Shown here: positions 1-8,141 of the stretch, one piece after another | Position numbering within the stretch: position 1 is the stretch's first letter | Layout: every line of letters starts with the position of its first letter | Origin: Actinokineospora inagensis DSM 44258 | GTDB taxonomy: Bacteria; Actinomycetota; Actinomycetes; Mycobacteriales; Pseudonocardiaceae | Length of the DNA: 64,000 nt | Direction of reading: 5' to 3' | NCBI RefSeq assembly: GCF_000482865.1 | Contig: NZ_AXWW01000006.1 | Span: 62,001 to 126,000 of the forward strand | Notes under the pieces: generated by a model | Database searches by the model: none | Told to the model about the DNA's origin: nothing | Seen by the model: the letters and a program-made list of their open reading frames with translations, nothing else | Made by a program: the position numbers and the translations under genes

Positions 1-268
1 ACCAGCCGTCCATCCCGGCATCCGGGCTGAGGCGGAAGCGGCCGCCCATCCGGCATCCGGCGGCTGAGGCGGAGACCAGCCGCCCATCCCGGCATCGGGG
101 GTGCTGAGGTGGGGACCAGCCGTCCATCCCGGCATCCGGCGGCTGAGGCGGGAACCGGCCGTCCATCCCGGCATCCGGGCTGAGGCGGAAGCGGCCGCCC
201 ATCCGGCATCCGGCGGCTGAGGCGGGGACCAGCCGCCCATCCCGACATCGGGGTGTCGAAGCGGGGAG
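1..268. repeat. Tandem 38-41 bp repeat array at window edge
   Basis: About seven imperfect direct repeats built around a core reading roughly GCCGYCCATCCCGGCATC followed by a GGCTGAGGCGG block, beginning at about 1, 39, 74, 115, 153, 191 and 229. Positions 1-75 are nearly duplicated at 153-230, so there is also a higher-order duplication of about 152 bp. The array runs off the left edge and no convincing gene lies in it. A short direct pair (CGCTAGGGCCGAGAG) follows at about 466-510. From 393 to 653 I see no gene. Confidence 0.8.
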
Positions 269-336
269 CGGCCGTCCACTGTGCGGCCGGGTTGTCCACA
301 GTGCTGGGAGCCATCCACAGGCCGGGCTCGCGCCTC

Positions 337-392
337 TTGACAAACCGGCCGCCGGGATAGGCTCAGGAATGGGCCCCCGGCCCCCGGGTGGG
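337..392 (+). promoter_or_regulatory. Repeat-borne promoter-like element with leaderless ATG (copy 4)
   Basis: TTGACA at 337-342, 15 bp spacer, TAGGCT at 358-363, then CAGGA and an ATG at 369 that opens with codons for MGPRPPGGWGP. The same arrangement occurs three times on the minus strand at 32.5-33.0 kb. A DnaA-box-like TTGTCCACA lies upstream at 292-300. The frame after the ATG runs on only because of high GC and is not called as a gene. Confidence 0.5.
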
Positions 393-653
393 TGGGGTCC
401 TGCCTGGGCCACGGCGGGGATGGCGTCAAGCGCTGGATCGGGTGAAGGCCGGTGGTCACCGCATGCGCTAGGGCCGAGAGCTGACTCACACGCTAGGGCC
501 GAGAGTCGACTCATGCGCTGGGGGAGGTCATCTCGAACCTGGGGTACGAGGGTCGATGATCGGGGGGCGGACGAGGCGGGGCAGGCAAACGCTCGGGTCT
601 GCGGAGGTCGGGTGCCGGGGTGGTGGTCGGGAGAAGTGCAGCAGAGGGGTGGG

Positions 654-2501
654 TCAGCCGGATTTGCCGTCGGGGTCGCGGATGGATTTGATGGCGAACC
701 AGCGGCCGGGAGGGACTTCCTCGATGCGGGTGTAGCGGGGTTTGCCGCCCTTGGCGGGGGACCACCAGACGTGTTGGTGGCGGTTTTGGGTGACGCCTGC
801 GCTGCGGTTGGCGCTGCGTTCGAGGGGCCAGAGGTTGGTTTCGTTGTCCTCGCCGGTGAAGGCCCAGTCGATGACGTGGTCGATGTCGGCCTTGTAAGCG
901 AGGTCGTCTTCGAGGACGATGCCCTCTTCGTGGAGTTCGCGGATGAAGCGGGCGACGCCGCTGCCCCTGGGTTCCTCGCCGCCGCGGTATTTGAGGGTTT
1001 TGCCCTCGTACGGCCAGTGGTCGACGCCCATGGCGAGGCCGTTGTCGTAGACCTTGTGCGGGAACTTGGCTATCTTCTCGGCGCGTTTGCCGTGGCCGGG
1101 GCGGGTCAGGTAGTCGGGGTACCACTCGGCGGGTTTGTGCCAGACCATCAGGATGGCGTCGGTCTCGCTTTCGCCGGTGCGGGATTTCTCGTTGAGGGCG
1201 TCGGGTTTCTTGAGCAGGGGGATGCGGGGGCCGCCCGCCTGGATGCCCGCCGTGAAGCGTTCCCTGGTGGCGCCGGACGCGGCGCGGATGTTGCGTTTGA
1301 GGATTTCCAGCGGGGAACCCTTGGCGAAGGTGAACGACGTCTGCGCGCCGATGGCGCCGGTGATGTCGAACAGGTGGAAGGACGGCGTGGTGAGTTCACC
1401 GCTGATCAGACCCTCGTCGCGACCGGCCGATTCGTCGAGGATGTTGAGCAGGGAACCCGCCAACCGCAGTCTCGCCTCGGCGGTGAGCGCCAATTTCAGT
1501 GACGCGGACGGGGTGAGGGTGAACTCGGTGCGGACCAGTTTGCCGTCGTGGAAGTGCAGCACCACATTACTGCCGGACAACGCGATACCGGCGGTGGCGA
1601 CCAGGTTCAGCGCGGTCTGCAGTTCGGCGGTGATCTCCGCGAGCCAGTCGAACCCGATCGCGGCGAGGGTCAACCGGACGAAAGGTGTGTAATGCAGGCC
1701 GATTGTACCGGTGATCTGGCCTTGGTCCAGGCGGGCCGTCAGGTTGTAGTCGCCCTGGAACGGGGTGGTCAGCCAGTTGAACACCGAGTCGCTGATGCCG
1801 CCCGCGACCTCCCCGCCCTTCTGGGCGCCGTGCTTGGCCCCGTACAGCGCCCCGGCTCCCCCACCGGCCACCGCGCCGACCGGACCCAGCGGCGTTCCCG
1901 CCGCCGCGCCGAGGATGCCACCGCCGACGAGACCCGCCAGGCCGCCCACGATGCCGCCGGGCACCGCGGCGATGGCCCCGAACACCGTGCGCGTTCCGGA
2001 CCGCTTGCTGTCCCCGGCCGCCCGGTACCGGCTGATCTCCGCCGCGCTGATCGATCCGACCACCGGCTCCAGCACCAGGCTCGGCTGCACCAGTTGGACC
2101 GGGTTGTGCGACCCGATCGCCGCGCTCGCCGTGATGAACTCCCCGATCGGGATCGGCGGCGTCTCCAGTTTCCCCACACCCAACTCGAACTCGCCGAGAT
2201 CACCGACGTCGAAGGTCATCTGCTTGCCCGAGCTGAACACGACCCGCAGGTCCCCACCGCTGTCCGGCAGCTCGACCGGCGCGCTCTCACTGGCGGCAGG
2301 CAGGTTCCCCGGCACCGGCGGCGCGGGCGGCGACACCCCGGACGCGGGCGCCGGGTTCGGCTGGCGCTGCAGATACGTTGACACAGCGCGGTTCCCGGCA
2401 GGCATCAACCGCGAGAGCGCCATCGGGTGCGGGGCGCTCGCGGGGGCAGGAGCCTGCGCGCGGCCCTGCTGCTCGGCCGGTAAGTGATCGGTACTGTGCA
2501 C
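654..2501 (-). CDS. eCIS cargo-like protein with glycine-zipper segment and C-terminal HNH-like motif
   Basis: A 615-residue protein. Residues about 28-48 carry a motif resembling L-x-x-x-x-AGN-x-AV-x-x-YLQRQ, the short N-terminal signature found on many actinobacterial cargo proteins of extracellular contractile injection systems. A Pro-rich linker follows, then a Gly/Ala-rich segment (about residues 180-235) able to form a glycine-zipper or membrane-inserting stretch. Near residues 530-570 comes an HNH-like string: D-x-DHV-x-x-W, G-x-D-x-x-x-NLWPL, then NRSAG. The GTG start at 2501 is preferred over the longer GTG at 2558 because GGGAGGGG lies 8 nt upstream of it. No sheath, tube or baseplate genes are in the window and no immunity gene is evident, so cargo status is inference. 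It could also be a non-toxic relative. Confidence 0.7.
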   Translation of the reverse strand: MHSTDHLPAEQQGRAQAPAPASAPHPMALSRLMPAGNRAVSTYLQRQPNPAPASGVSPPAPPVPGNLPAASESAPVELPDSGGDLRVVFSSGKQMTFDVGDLGEFELGVGKLETPPIPIGEFITASAAIGSHNPVQLVQPSLVLEPVVGSISAAEISRYRAAGDSKRSGTRTVFGAIAAVPGGIVGGLAGLVGGGILGAAAGTPLGPVGAVAGGGAGALYGAKHGAQKGGEVAGGISDSVFNWLTTPFQGDYNLTARLDQGQITGTIGLHYTPFVRLTLAAIGFDWLAEITAELQTALNLVATAGIALSGSNVVLHFHDGKLVRTEFTLTPSASLKLALTAEARLRLAGSLLNILDESAGRDEGLISGELTTPSFHLFDITGAIGAQTSFTFAKGSPLEILKRNIRAASGATRERFTAGIQAGGPRIPLLKKPDALNEKSRTGESETDAILMVWHKPAEWYPDYLTRPGHGKRAEKIAKFPHKVYDNGLAMGVDHWPYEGKTLKYRGGEEPRGSGVARFIRELHEEGIVLEDDLAYKADIDHVIDWAFTGEDNETNLWPLERSANRSAGVTQNRHQHVWWSPAKGGKPRYTRIEEVPPGRWFAIKSIRDPDGKSG

Positions 2502-2725
2502 CTCGTCAGCCCCTCCCGCCGCGCCGAGCGTGCCCACTGTCCCCCACCGAACCCCCACACCACACCGACAACCGGACGGCGTTCCGGACGCGGTTGCCTG
2601 CCCGAAGGTGCAGGACCACGGCCGACCGGGGACACGGCGGGTAGGTGTGATCTAGCGACGAACAGCCGGTGAAGGCGGGGGCGGAGGTGTGTCCTCAAGC
2701 GACTGTGGCGGCTTAGCGTTCGGCC

Positions 2726-4660
2726 GTGATCCGTGTGAAGCGTGTGCTGCTGGGTGGTGTGTTGTGTGTGGCGTCCCTGCTCGGGTCGGTGTGTCCGGCC
2801 GGTGCGGTGGGGAACGGGGTGGACCCGGCGGTGGCCGGGATTCGGGAACCCGTGAGCGGGCAGTTGGTGGACGACTGGAAGTTGGCGGGGCGGGCGAGTG
2901 CGTCGGGGGTGCAGGTCGCGCCGCAGTGGGTGTTGACGACCAGGCACGCGCCGGGGGCGGTTGGGGGGACGTTCACCAACGCGTACGGGACGGCGAGGAT
3001 CGACTCGGTGACGGCGTGCCCGGGGGCGAGCTGCGACCTGAGCCTGTCGCACCTGGTGACCGCGTTGCCCGCGCCCGCTTTCCCGGATCTGGTGGACAAC
3101 GGCATCCCGGGCATCCCGGAGGTGGGTACCACGCTGGCGGGGGCGTTGCTGGCGGTGGGGCTGGGTGGCGGGAAGCTGACGGCGGCGTGGACGTCGCCGA
3201 CCGGTGCACCGACGTTGGCGACGATGGCCAACCCGCCCGCGGCGATCTCCGGGGACAGCGGCGGTCCGGTGTTCTACCACCGGCCCGGTGACCCGGCCGG
3301 GCACCTGGTCGGGTTGATGACCTACGGCGCGACCTGGATCGTGGCGGGGGTGCCGCAATTCTCCGCCGACGCCAAGGCTTTCATCACCGGGGTGGCGGGC
3401 GCCGCGGTGCGGTGGACGACGTTCGACCAGTTGGGGCCGCGGCAGGTGTTGCCCACCGCGATCACCGACTTCACGGCGACCGCGGTGCAGAACACGATGC
3501 GGTTGACCTGGAACCCGGTCGCGGGCGGCACGGCCTACACCGCTGTCCTGATCAACCCGGCCGATCCGGCGGACCGGAAGGTAGTGCGCACCACCGGGAC
3601 CACGGCGGCGTTCACGGTCGTGCCCGGCGTGCGGTGGGCCGCGTTCGTGCTCCCGGAGACCTCGACCGGGCAGGCGCTCGTGCCCGCCGGGATGGACAGC
3701 CAGGGCAGCGGGTTCGTCTACCACTACACCCGGTTCGTCGCCGCAGGGCCCGCGCCGACCCCGGTCCGCAACGTCACCGTCGAGTCGACGCCGACCGGTC
3801 TCCGGGTGAACTGGGACCGCGGGCCGGAGGCGCTGCCGGACGTCAACACCACCGAACTGCGGCTGTGCCCCAGCAGTGACATCCAGTGCGTGACGCCCCG
3901 GCTCCGGGTGACCTCGGAGAGCCCCGGGTTGGACTTCGACGTCCCGGGGATCGCGTACGGCGACCGCTTCACCCTGGCGTTGACCGACCGCAACCCGTCC
4001 GGGGTGTCCGCGCAGACCGCGGTTCCGGTGAGCTACCTGCCGCTGCTGCCGCCCGCGATGACCCGCTCGGTGACGGCGCACCTCACCGACACCAAGATCA
4101 CTTTCGGCTACGACACCCGCGGTGACGACCCGCTGACCGTTTTCCCGCTGACCGGCTACCACAACCACGCCCCGGCGGACATCTTCCGGGTCACCTTCGT
4201 CGACCCGCAGGGCCGCAAGCGCTCGCTGGCCACGGTCGACCCGAAGACGCAGCCGTCGTTCGACGTCGTGTTGGCCAATTGGCGCCTCACCCCGGGCCGC
4301 TACGACTTCACGCTCACCCCGTACAACTGGATGTGGGGCGAGGGCACACCGACCGTCGTCACGGTGCCGGTCGGGACGCCCGGGGACTACTCGGTCGCGG
4401 CGAAGGTCCCGGCCGCTCCGGTGATCACGGGAGGGGTTCCGCTGACCTGGACCCAGCCCGGGACCGAGCGGGTGGACTCCTACCTCCTGGTGGAACTGGT
4501 CAGCGGACAGGTTTACGAGGTGGGGCCGAACGAGCGGTCGTTCGACATCTTCTCGACGCACCTGCAGCAGACCCAGCAGTGGCGGGTGATCGCGACGAAC
4601 CACGCCAGTGGCGAGTCACTGCCGGTTACCGGACCGTACGTCGAGGTTCCGGGCGACTGA
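2726..4660 (+). CDS. Secreted trypsin-like serine protease with C-terminal fibronectin-III-like domains
   Basis: 644 residues with a Sec signal peptide (about residues 1-28: basic start, hydrophobic core, AGA cleavage area). The protease domain follows directly: His in LTTRHA, a candidate Asp in CDLSLS and the nucleophile in SGDSGGP at about residue 178, giving a complete chymotrypsin-clan triad. After about residue 240 come repeated beta-rich segments of about 95 residues with fibronectin-III-like spacing, plausibly for substrate or surface binding. The start is GTG, divergent from the cargo-like gene at 654-2501. No protease inhibitor or propeptide is obvious. The natural substrate is unknown, and the Fn3 assignment is weaker than the protease assignment. 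Confidence 0.82.
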   Translation: MIRVKRVLLGGVLCVASLLGSVCPAGAVGNGVDPAVAGIREPVSGQLVDDWKLAGRASASGVQVAPQWVLTTRHAPGAVGGTFTNAYGTARIDSVTACPGASCDLSLSHLVTALPAPAFPDLVDNGIPGIPEVGTTLAGALLAVGLGGGKLTAAWTSPTGAPTLATMANPPAAISGDSGGPVFYHRPGDPAGHLVGLMTYGATWIVAGVPQFSADAKAFITGVAGAAVRWTTFDQLGPRQVLPTAITDFTATAVQNTMRLTWNPVAGGTAYTAVLINPADPADRKVVRTTGTTAAFTVVPGVRWAAFVLPETSTGQALVPAGMDSQGSGFVYHYTRFVAAGPAPTPVRNVTVESTPTGLRVNWDRGPEALPDVNTTELRLCPSSDIQCVTPRLRVTSESPGLDFDVPGIAYGDRFTLALTDRNPSGVSAQTAVPVSYLPLLPPAMTRSVTAHLTDTKITFGYDTRGDDPLTVFPLTGYHNHAPADIFRVTFVDPQGRKRSLATVDPKTQPSFDVVLANWRLTPGRYDFTLTPYNWMWGEGTPTVVTVPVGTPGDYSVAAKVPAAPVITGGVPLTWTQPGTERVDSYLLVELVSGQVYEVGPNERSFDIFSTHLQQTQQWRVIATNHASGESLPVTGPYVEVPGD

Positions 4661-4662
4661 AC

Positions 4663-4699
4663 GGACCCGGGGCCCGCCACCGGGCGGGCCCCTCGGTCC
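4663..4699 (+). terminator. Strong GC hairpin terminator
   Basis: GGACC (4663-4667) pairs with GGTCC (4695-4699), and a perfect 10-bp stem GGGGCCCGCC (4669-4678) pairs with 4683-4692 around a 4-nt loop. It starts 3 nt after the protease stop. There is no U-tract, as is common in actinomycetes. It can serve the convergent MarR gene as well. Confidence 0.75.
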
Positions 4700-4798
4700 A
4701 CTCGCGACAGAGCAGGAAGTCCCCAACCCGCCGGGCCCAAAGACCCTGGTGGCACGAAAACAAGTACCGGGATTCGCCAGTGGACGGTGGACAACCAC

Positions 4799-5188
4799 CT
4801 ACCGCAGTTCGGTGATCGCCTCGACCAGGTCCGCCAGGTTGGGGTCGGTCGCGCTGCGGCCGAGCGCCTCGGTCAACGCCGACTCGTACACCGGAACGGC
4901 CTTGTGCAGCACGTCGTAGCCGTGGTCGGTGATCCCGGTGTAGACGCCGCGCCGGTCGTGCTCGCAGACGCGGCGCTCGGTCAGCCCCACCCGTTCGAGG
5001 CGGGTGACCATCCGGCTGACCGAGCTCTGGTTGAGGTTGACCGCGTCGGTGAGGTCCTGCATGCGCATCTCGCCGTCGGGCGCGGCGGAGCAGGCGATCA
5101 GGGCGAGGAACTCGGAGAGGCCGATGCCGAAGTGGCGCTGCAACGCGCGGCCCACCACCGCGTCGACCTGGCTGTGCAGTGCGACCAA
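4799..5188 (-). CDS. MarR-family transcriptional regulator
   Basis: A winged-helix MarR protein. The recognition region reads as NLNQSSVSRMVTRLERVGL followed by the wing with CEHDRRGVYTGIT, the typical D-x-R-G/R wing signature. The first recognised start is TTG at 5188 (129 residues). The frame stays open upstream with MarR-like sequence (SWTRLVALHSQVD) up to a GGAGGAGG at 5273-5280, so the real protein may begin about 28 codons earlier at a non-standard codon (CTG at 5272 or ATC at 5266). It is the last gene of the minus-strand cluster and is a good candidate for the local regulator, binding the A+T-rich dyad at 8096-8126. Ligand unknown. Confidence 0.85.
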   Translation of the reverse strand: MVALHSQVDAVVGRALQRHFGIGLSEFLALIACSAAPDGEMRMQDLTDAVNLNQSSVSRMVTRLERVGLTERRVCEHDRRGVYTGITDHGYDVLHKAVPVYESALTEALGRSATDPNLADLVEAITELR

Positions 5189-5372
5189 CCGCGTCCAACT
5201 CGCGGCGGTACCGGTGAGGTCCGCGGATCTGGGCGCCGTGATCTGGGCACTCTTCTTGGCGGCGATGTCCAGCCTCCTCCGCCTCGGCTGACCCGGCCGC
5301 GCCGACGACGGGCAGGCGCGGACCGGTGTCGAGCACTACGCTGGTCGACCCGCAGCATACCCGACGCGAGGT

Positions 5373-6185
5373 CTATGTAGTGGTATGCAAGTTCATCAGC
5401 TTCCCGTAACCCGGCCGGGCGACAGCGGCGCCGGTCAGTTCCATGGCGTGCCAGAGCAGGACCTGGTTGGCGGTGAGCACCGGGATGTCGAGCAGTTCCT
5501 CCAACGCGTCGATGACGCCGACCGCGCGCAGGCCGTTGCCGCCGACGAAGACGCCGGTGGCGTTCCCGGCGATCCGGCGGACCCAGTCGTAGAGCGCGGG
5601 CGGGTTGATGTGCGGTTGACCGCTGGGCAGGCCGCAGGGCGCGTGGTGCACGACGTCGACGCCCAGGGCGGTGAAGTACGCGGCGCCCAGCGAGTCCAAC
5701 TCCTCGTCGAACCACGGCGGGTTAACCAGGGCGAGCTTGTCCACGCCGAGCGTGTTGATGGCCTGCTCGGCGGCGAGGCAGGTGGTGGTGACCGGCATGC
5801 CGCGGGTGTGCTCGGCGAGCCGGTCGACGAGGGCGTGCTCACCGGCCGGACCCACTTTGTAGGCGGAACTGGTGAACGCGCAGGCGATCGCGTCCAGCGG
5901 CGACTCGGCCAGCTCCCGCACGCAGTTGTCCAGGTGCGGCGGCTCGACGAAGGCGCGCACCGGGTCGTGCGGGATCTTCGGGTCCATCTCGCCGCCCGCC
6001 CGCATCGCCCCGAAGTGCAGCCGGGCGGCGTGCACGGAGAGGTGGTCGGGCAGCATCGCGCGCAGTTCGCTCTCGGGGCCGACGTCGGCGTGCGGCACGA
6101 CGACGCCGATGCGGGCCGTCGTGTTCCAGCCGTCGTCGCGCCAGTTGGTGGTGGGCCGGGAGATCCGGGTCGTCATCGAGTCCAC
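5373..6185 (-). CDS. Asp/Glu racemase-superfamily protein (maleate isomerase / arylmalonate decarboxylase relative)
   Basis: 270 residues with the architecture of maleate cis-trans isomerase, arylmalonate decarboxylase and EutA: a two-domain fold in which a CTS-type loop and an SCT-type loop normally carry two catalytic cysteines. Here the first loop reads AFTSSAY, with Phe where Cys is expected, and the second reads GVFVGGNGLR, with Gly for Cys. Cysteines are present elsewhere (TTTCLAAEQ and HAPCGLPSG). The C-terminal helix with LDIPVLTANQ and LLWHAM is typical of the family. It ends the SMR-deaminase segment of the biosynthetic cluster. The reaction cannot be assigned; decarboxylation, isomerisation or a binding role are all possible. 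Confidence 0.75.
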   Translation of the reverse strand: MDSMTTRISRPTTNWRDDGWNTTARIGVVVPHADVGPESELRAMLPDHLSVHAARLHFGAMRAGGEMDPKIPHDPVRAFVEPPHLDNCVRELAESPLDAIACAFTSSAYKVGPAGEHALVDRLAEHTRGMPVTTTCLAAEQAINTLGVDKLALVNPPWFDEELDSLGAAYFTALGVDVVHHAPCGLPSGQPHINPPALYDWVRRIAGNATGVFVGGNGLRAVGVIDALEELLDIPVLTANQVLLWHAMELTGAAVARPGYGKLMNLHTTT

Positions 6186-6206
6186 TTCCGACTGCGTCGG
6201 GGCCGG

Positions 6207-6680
6207 TCACCGGTGGCGGGCGGCCCAGGTGGTGAAGGGGGTCAACGCGTCGTCGACCGGGAACGGCTCGGGGGTGACCCGGCCGCCGTCGGTGCGGTCG
6301 ACGTGCAGGTAGGAGGCGCGGTAGTCGAACCCGTAGGCGGCGGCGTCGTCGGCGCTGACGGCGTAGAGGACCGAGCCGATGCCCGCCTCGTACGCCGCCT
6401 GGTAGCACATGCCGCACGGCTCGCCGGAGGCGAACAGCACGGACTCGCTGATCGCCACCCGGTCGTGCCGCTTGGCCGCGTCGCGCAGGGCGACGATCTC
6501 CGCGTGCGCCGTGGGGTCGCGCTCGACGAACACGCGGTTCACCCCCGTGCCGAGCACGCCGGCACGGGAGTGCACCACGAACCCGGAGAACGGGATCCCG
6601 CCGCGCTCGACCTCGGTCAGCGACAGGGCGACCGTGTCGCGCATGTAGCCGGTGAGCTGGTCGGCGTCGAGTCCGTTCAC
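6207..6680 (-). CDS. Cytidine/deoxycytidylate deaminase-fold nucleoside deaminase
   Basis: 157 residues with the zinc deaminase signature: H59-A-E61 and P88-C89-x-x-C92 (SGEPCGMC), which supply the zinc ligands and proton shuttle. It is closest in style to guanine deaminase and tRNA adenosine deaminase-like proteins. The GTG start at 6680 overlaps the TGA of the SMR gene as GTGA, so the two are translationally coupled. Placement in a metabolite cluster suggests deamination of a small heterocyclic or amidine-like intermediate rather than housekeeping salvage, but that is inference. Confidence 0.85.
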   Translation of the reverse strand: MNGLDADQLTGYMRDTVALSLTEVERGGIPFSGFVVHSRAGVLGTGVNRVFVERDPTAHAEIVALRDAAKRHDRVAISESVLFASGEPCGMCYQAAYEAGIGSVLYAVSADDAAAYGFDYRASYLHVDRTDGGRVTPEPFPVDDALTPFTTWAARHR

Positions 6681-7090
6681 TGTCCGGCTGCCTCGTCCGC
6701 GGTCGCGTACTTGGGGCCGGAGAACAGCTTGATGCTGATGACGCCCGCGATGATCACGGCCAGCCAGAGGATGCGGACCGGGGTGAGCGGCTGGTCGAAG
6801 ACGAACGCGCTGACCACGGCGGCGCCGGACGCGCCGATGCCGGTCCACACCGCGTAGCCGACGCCGACGTCGAGGTGCTTGAGGGCGAGGGTGAGGGTGA
6901 AGACGGTGAGGAAGAAGAACACGACGGCGGAGAGCGACCAGCCGAGGTTGGTGAAACCCTTGGTGCCGCCGACGCTCACCGCGTAGCCGATCTCGAAGAT
7001 GCCCGCGACCAGCAGGATGGCCCAGCCCTTGGCTGAGGTGTCACCGCTCGCGGCTGCCTGCTGCTCGAGCTCGGTGGAGGATGCGGTCAT
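6677..7090 (-). CDS. Small multidrug resistance (SMR) transporter subunit, longer paralogue
   Basis: 137 residues: a hydrophilic N-terminal extension of about 22 residues, then four transmembrane helices. Helix 1 keeps the membrane-embedded Glu (AGIFEIGYA) that binds protons and substrate in EmrE, and helix 3 keeps the GVGYAVWTGIG packing motif. An AAGGAG ribosome site lies just upstream of the ATG. It sits 37 bp after a second SMR gene, an arrangement typical of heterodimeric SMR pumps (compare EbrAB, YkkCD). It probably exports the product of the cluster or a toxic cation such as a guanidinium or quaternary amine. Confidence 0.88.
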   Translation of the reverse strand: MTASSTELEQQAAASGDTSAKGWAILLVAGIFEIGYAVSVGGTKGFTNLGWSLSAVVFFFLTVFTLTLALKHLDVGVGYAVWTGIGASGAAVVSAFVFDQPLTPVRILWLAVIIAGVISIKLFSGPKYATADEAAGQ

Positions 7091-7127
7091 GGTGGGAACT
7101 CCTTGGTCCTGGGTGGGTTCGGCGCGG

Positions 7128-7445
7128 TCAGACGCCGCTGAGCTCGAGGCCGATGACCCCGACGATGACGACGGCGATGCCCAGTGCCTTGCGCCAGTCC
7201 AGCTTCTCCTTGAACACCAGCGAGCCGAGCAGCACGATGCCGACCGAGCCGAGGCCGGTCCAGATCGCGTAGCCGACGCCGACGTCGAGCCTGCGCAGGG
7301 CCAGGCTGAGGAAGAAGGTGCCGCCGGCGCCGATGACCAGGGTCAGCACGGTCGGCCACAGCTTGGTGAAACCCTTGGAGGCGTTGGCCGACAGCGCGAA
7401 CAGGATCTCGAAGACCGTCGCGATGGCCAGGTATACCCAATGCAT
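7128..7445 (-). CDS. Small multidrug resistance (SMR) transporter subunit, shorter paralogue
   Basis: 105 residues, the usual SMR length, with four transmembrane helices. The embedded Glu lies in ATVFEILFAL, ASKGFT follows the first helix, and GVGYAIWTGLG marks helix 3. The ATG at 7445 lies 25 bp after the DsbA-like gene. Together with the next SMR gene it should form an antiparallel heterodimer in the cytoplasmic membrane. Sequence motifs alone do not separate the guanidinium-exporting Gdx subtype from the polyaromatic-cation Qac subtype here. Confidence 0.88.
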   Translation of the reverse strand: MHWVYLAIATVFEILFALSANASKGFTKLWPTVLTLVIGAGGTFFLSLALRRLDVGVGYAIWTGLGSVGIVLLGSLVFKEKLDWRKALGIAVVIVGVIGLELSGV

Positions 7446-7470
7446 GTCTGAGGTGTTCCTCTCGTGTGAA

Positions 7471-8061
7471 CTAGCTGAGGGCGGCGATCGCGGCGCGCAG
7501 GTCCTGGGGGTCGGGCACGCCGGAGAACCGCTTCGGACCGACGTCGATGGTGGGGACGGCCTGCACACCGGCGGCGTAGGACTTGCCCAGCTCGACCTGG
7601 TGGACCTCGGCGAACCGGCGTTCCTTGAGCGCCAGGGCGAACTCGGCGGTGTCCAGGCCGACCTCGTCGGCGATCCCGGTGAGCACCTCGGGCTGCCCGA
7701 TGTCCAGGTCCTGCTGGAAGAACGCCCGCAGCACCGCGCCGTGGTAGGCCTCGACCACACCGTGCTCCCGGGCGAAGTGCGCGCCCTCGAAAGCCAAGTG
7801 CGAGTACGGCTGCGGTGAGATGGTCGGCAGCTTGATCGGCACGCCGAGCCGCTCGGCCATCGGGTAGACCGACTGGCGCCACACCCGGGGCAGGTAGTCG
7901 TCCTCGGGGCGCAGCGTCGGGTTGGGGTGCGGGCGGAGCTCGAAAGCGCGCCAGGACACGGTCGCCCCCGCGTCGGCGGCGGTGATGGTGATGATGTCCT
8001 CGGCCAGCAGGCAGTAGGGACACACGTAGTCGAAGTACACGGTGATCTCAGGCGGGCTCAT
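7471..8061 (-). CDS. DsbA-family oxidoreductase (FrnE / 2-hydroxychromene-2-carboxylate isomerase type)
   Basis: 196 residues with a thioredoxin-fold DsbA domain. The active-site motif C14-P-Y-C17 lies near the N terminus (YFDYVCPYC), and the cis-Pro loop near the C terminus reads VQAVPTIDV. There is no signal peptide, so it is cytoplasmic, as for FrnE-type proteins often found in polyketide and peptide clusters. GGGAG lies 6 nt before the ATG at 8061. It heads the second half of the cluster, just downstream of an A+T-rich promoter-like region. It may reduce or oxidise a thiol intermediate, but the partner is unknown. Confidence 0.85.
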   Translation of the reverse strand: MSPPEITVYFDYVCPYCLLAEDIITITAADAGATVSWRAFELRPHPNPTLRPEDDYLPRVWRQSVYPMAERLGVPIKLPTISPQPYSHLAFEGAHFAREHGVVEAYHGAVLRAFFQQDLDIGQPEVLTGIADEVGLDTAEFALALKERRFAEVHQVELGKSYAAGVQAVPTIDVGPKRFSGVPDPQDLRAAIAALS

Positions 8062-8095
8062 GCTCACTCCCTGTCCGGCGCTCGGCGCGGTCAAT

Positions 8096-8141
8096 ACTTG
8101 CATGCATATACATGCTCTTGTCAAGTACTGATCGGGTATAC
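8096..8141 (-). promoter_or_regulatory. A+T-rich promoter/operator inside the biosynthetic cluster
   Basis: The 80 bp between the transglutaminase-like gene and the DsbA-like gene drop to near 50% GC. They contain nested dyads: ACTTG (8096-8100) with CAAGT (8122-8126), and GCATG (8100-8104) with CATGC (8111-8115). A minus-strand TTGACA lies at 8119-8124, but no good -10 hexamer stands out at 17-18 bp. The dyad fits a MarR-type operator. It would let the DsbA-SMR-SMR-deaminase-racemase segment be induced separately. Confidence 0.5.

Noticed and set aside
369-1502. Long plus-strand open frame beginning MGPRPPGGWGP
   Set aside because: It is antisense to the better supported gene at 654-2501 and is open mainly because of high GC. 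Only its promoter-like start is kept as a repeat element.
2405-4603. 732-residue minus-strand frame, Arg/Pro/His-rich
   Set aside because: Antisense shadow of the serine protease gene with no domain and atypical composition.
7100-7130. Guanidine riboswitch before the SMR genes
   Set aside because: The gaps of 25 to 37 bp are too short and no conserved ykkC-type structure was recognised.
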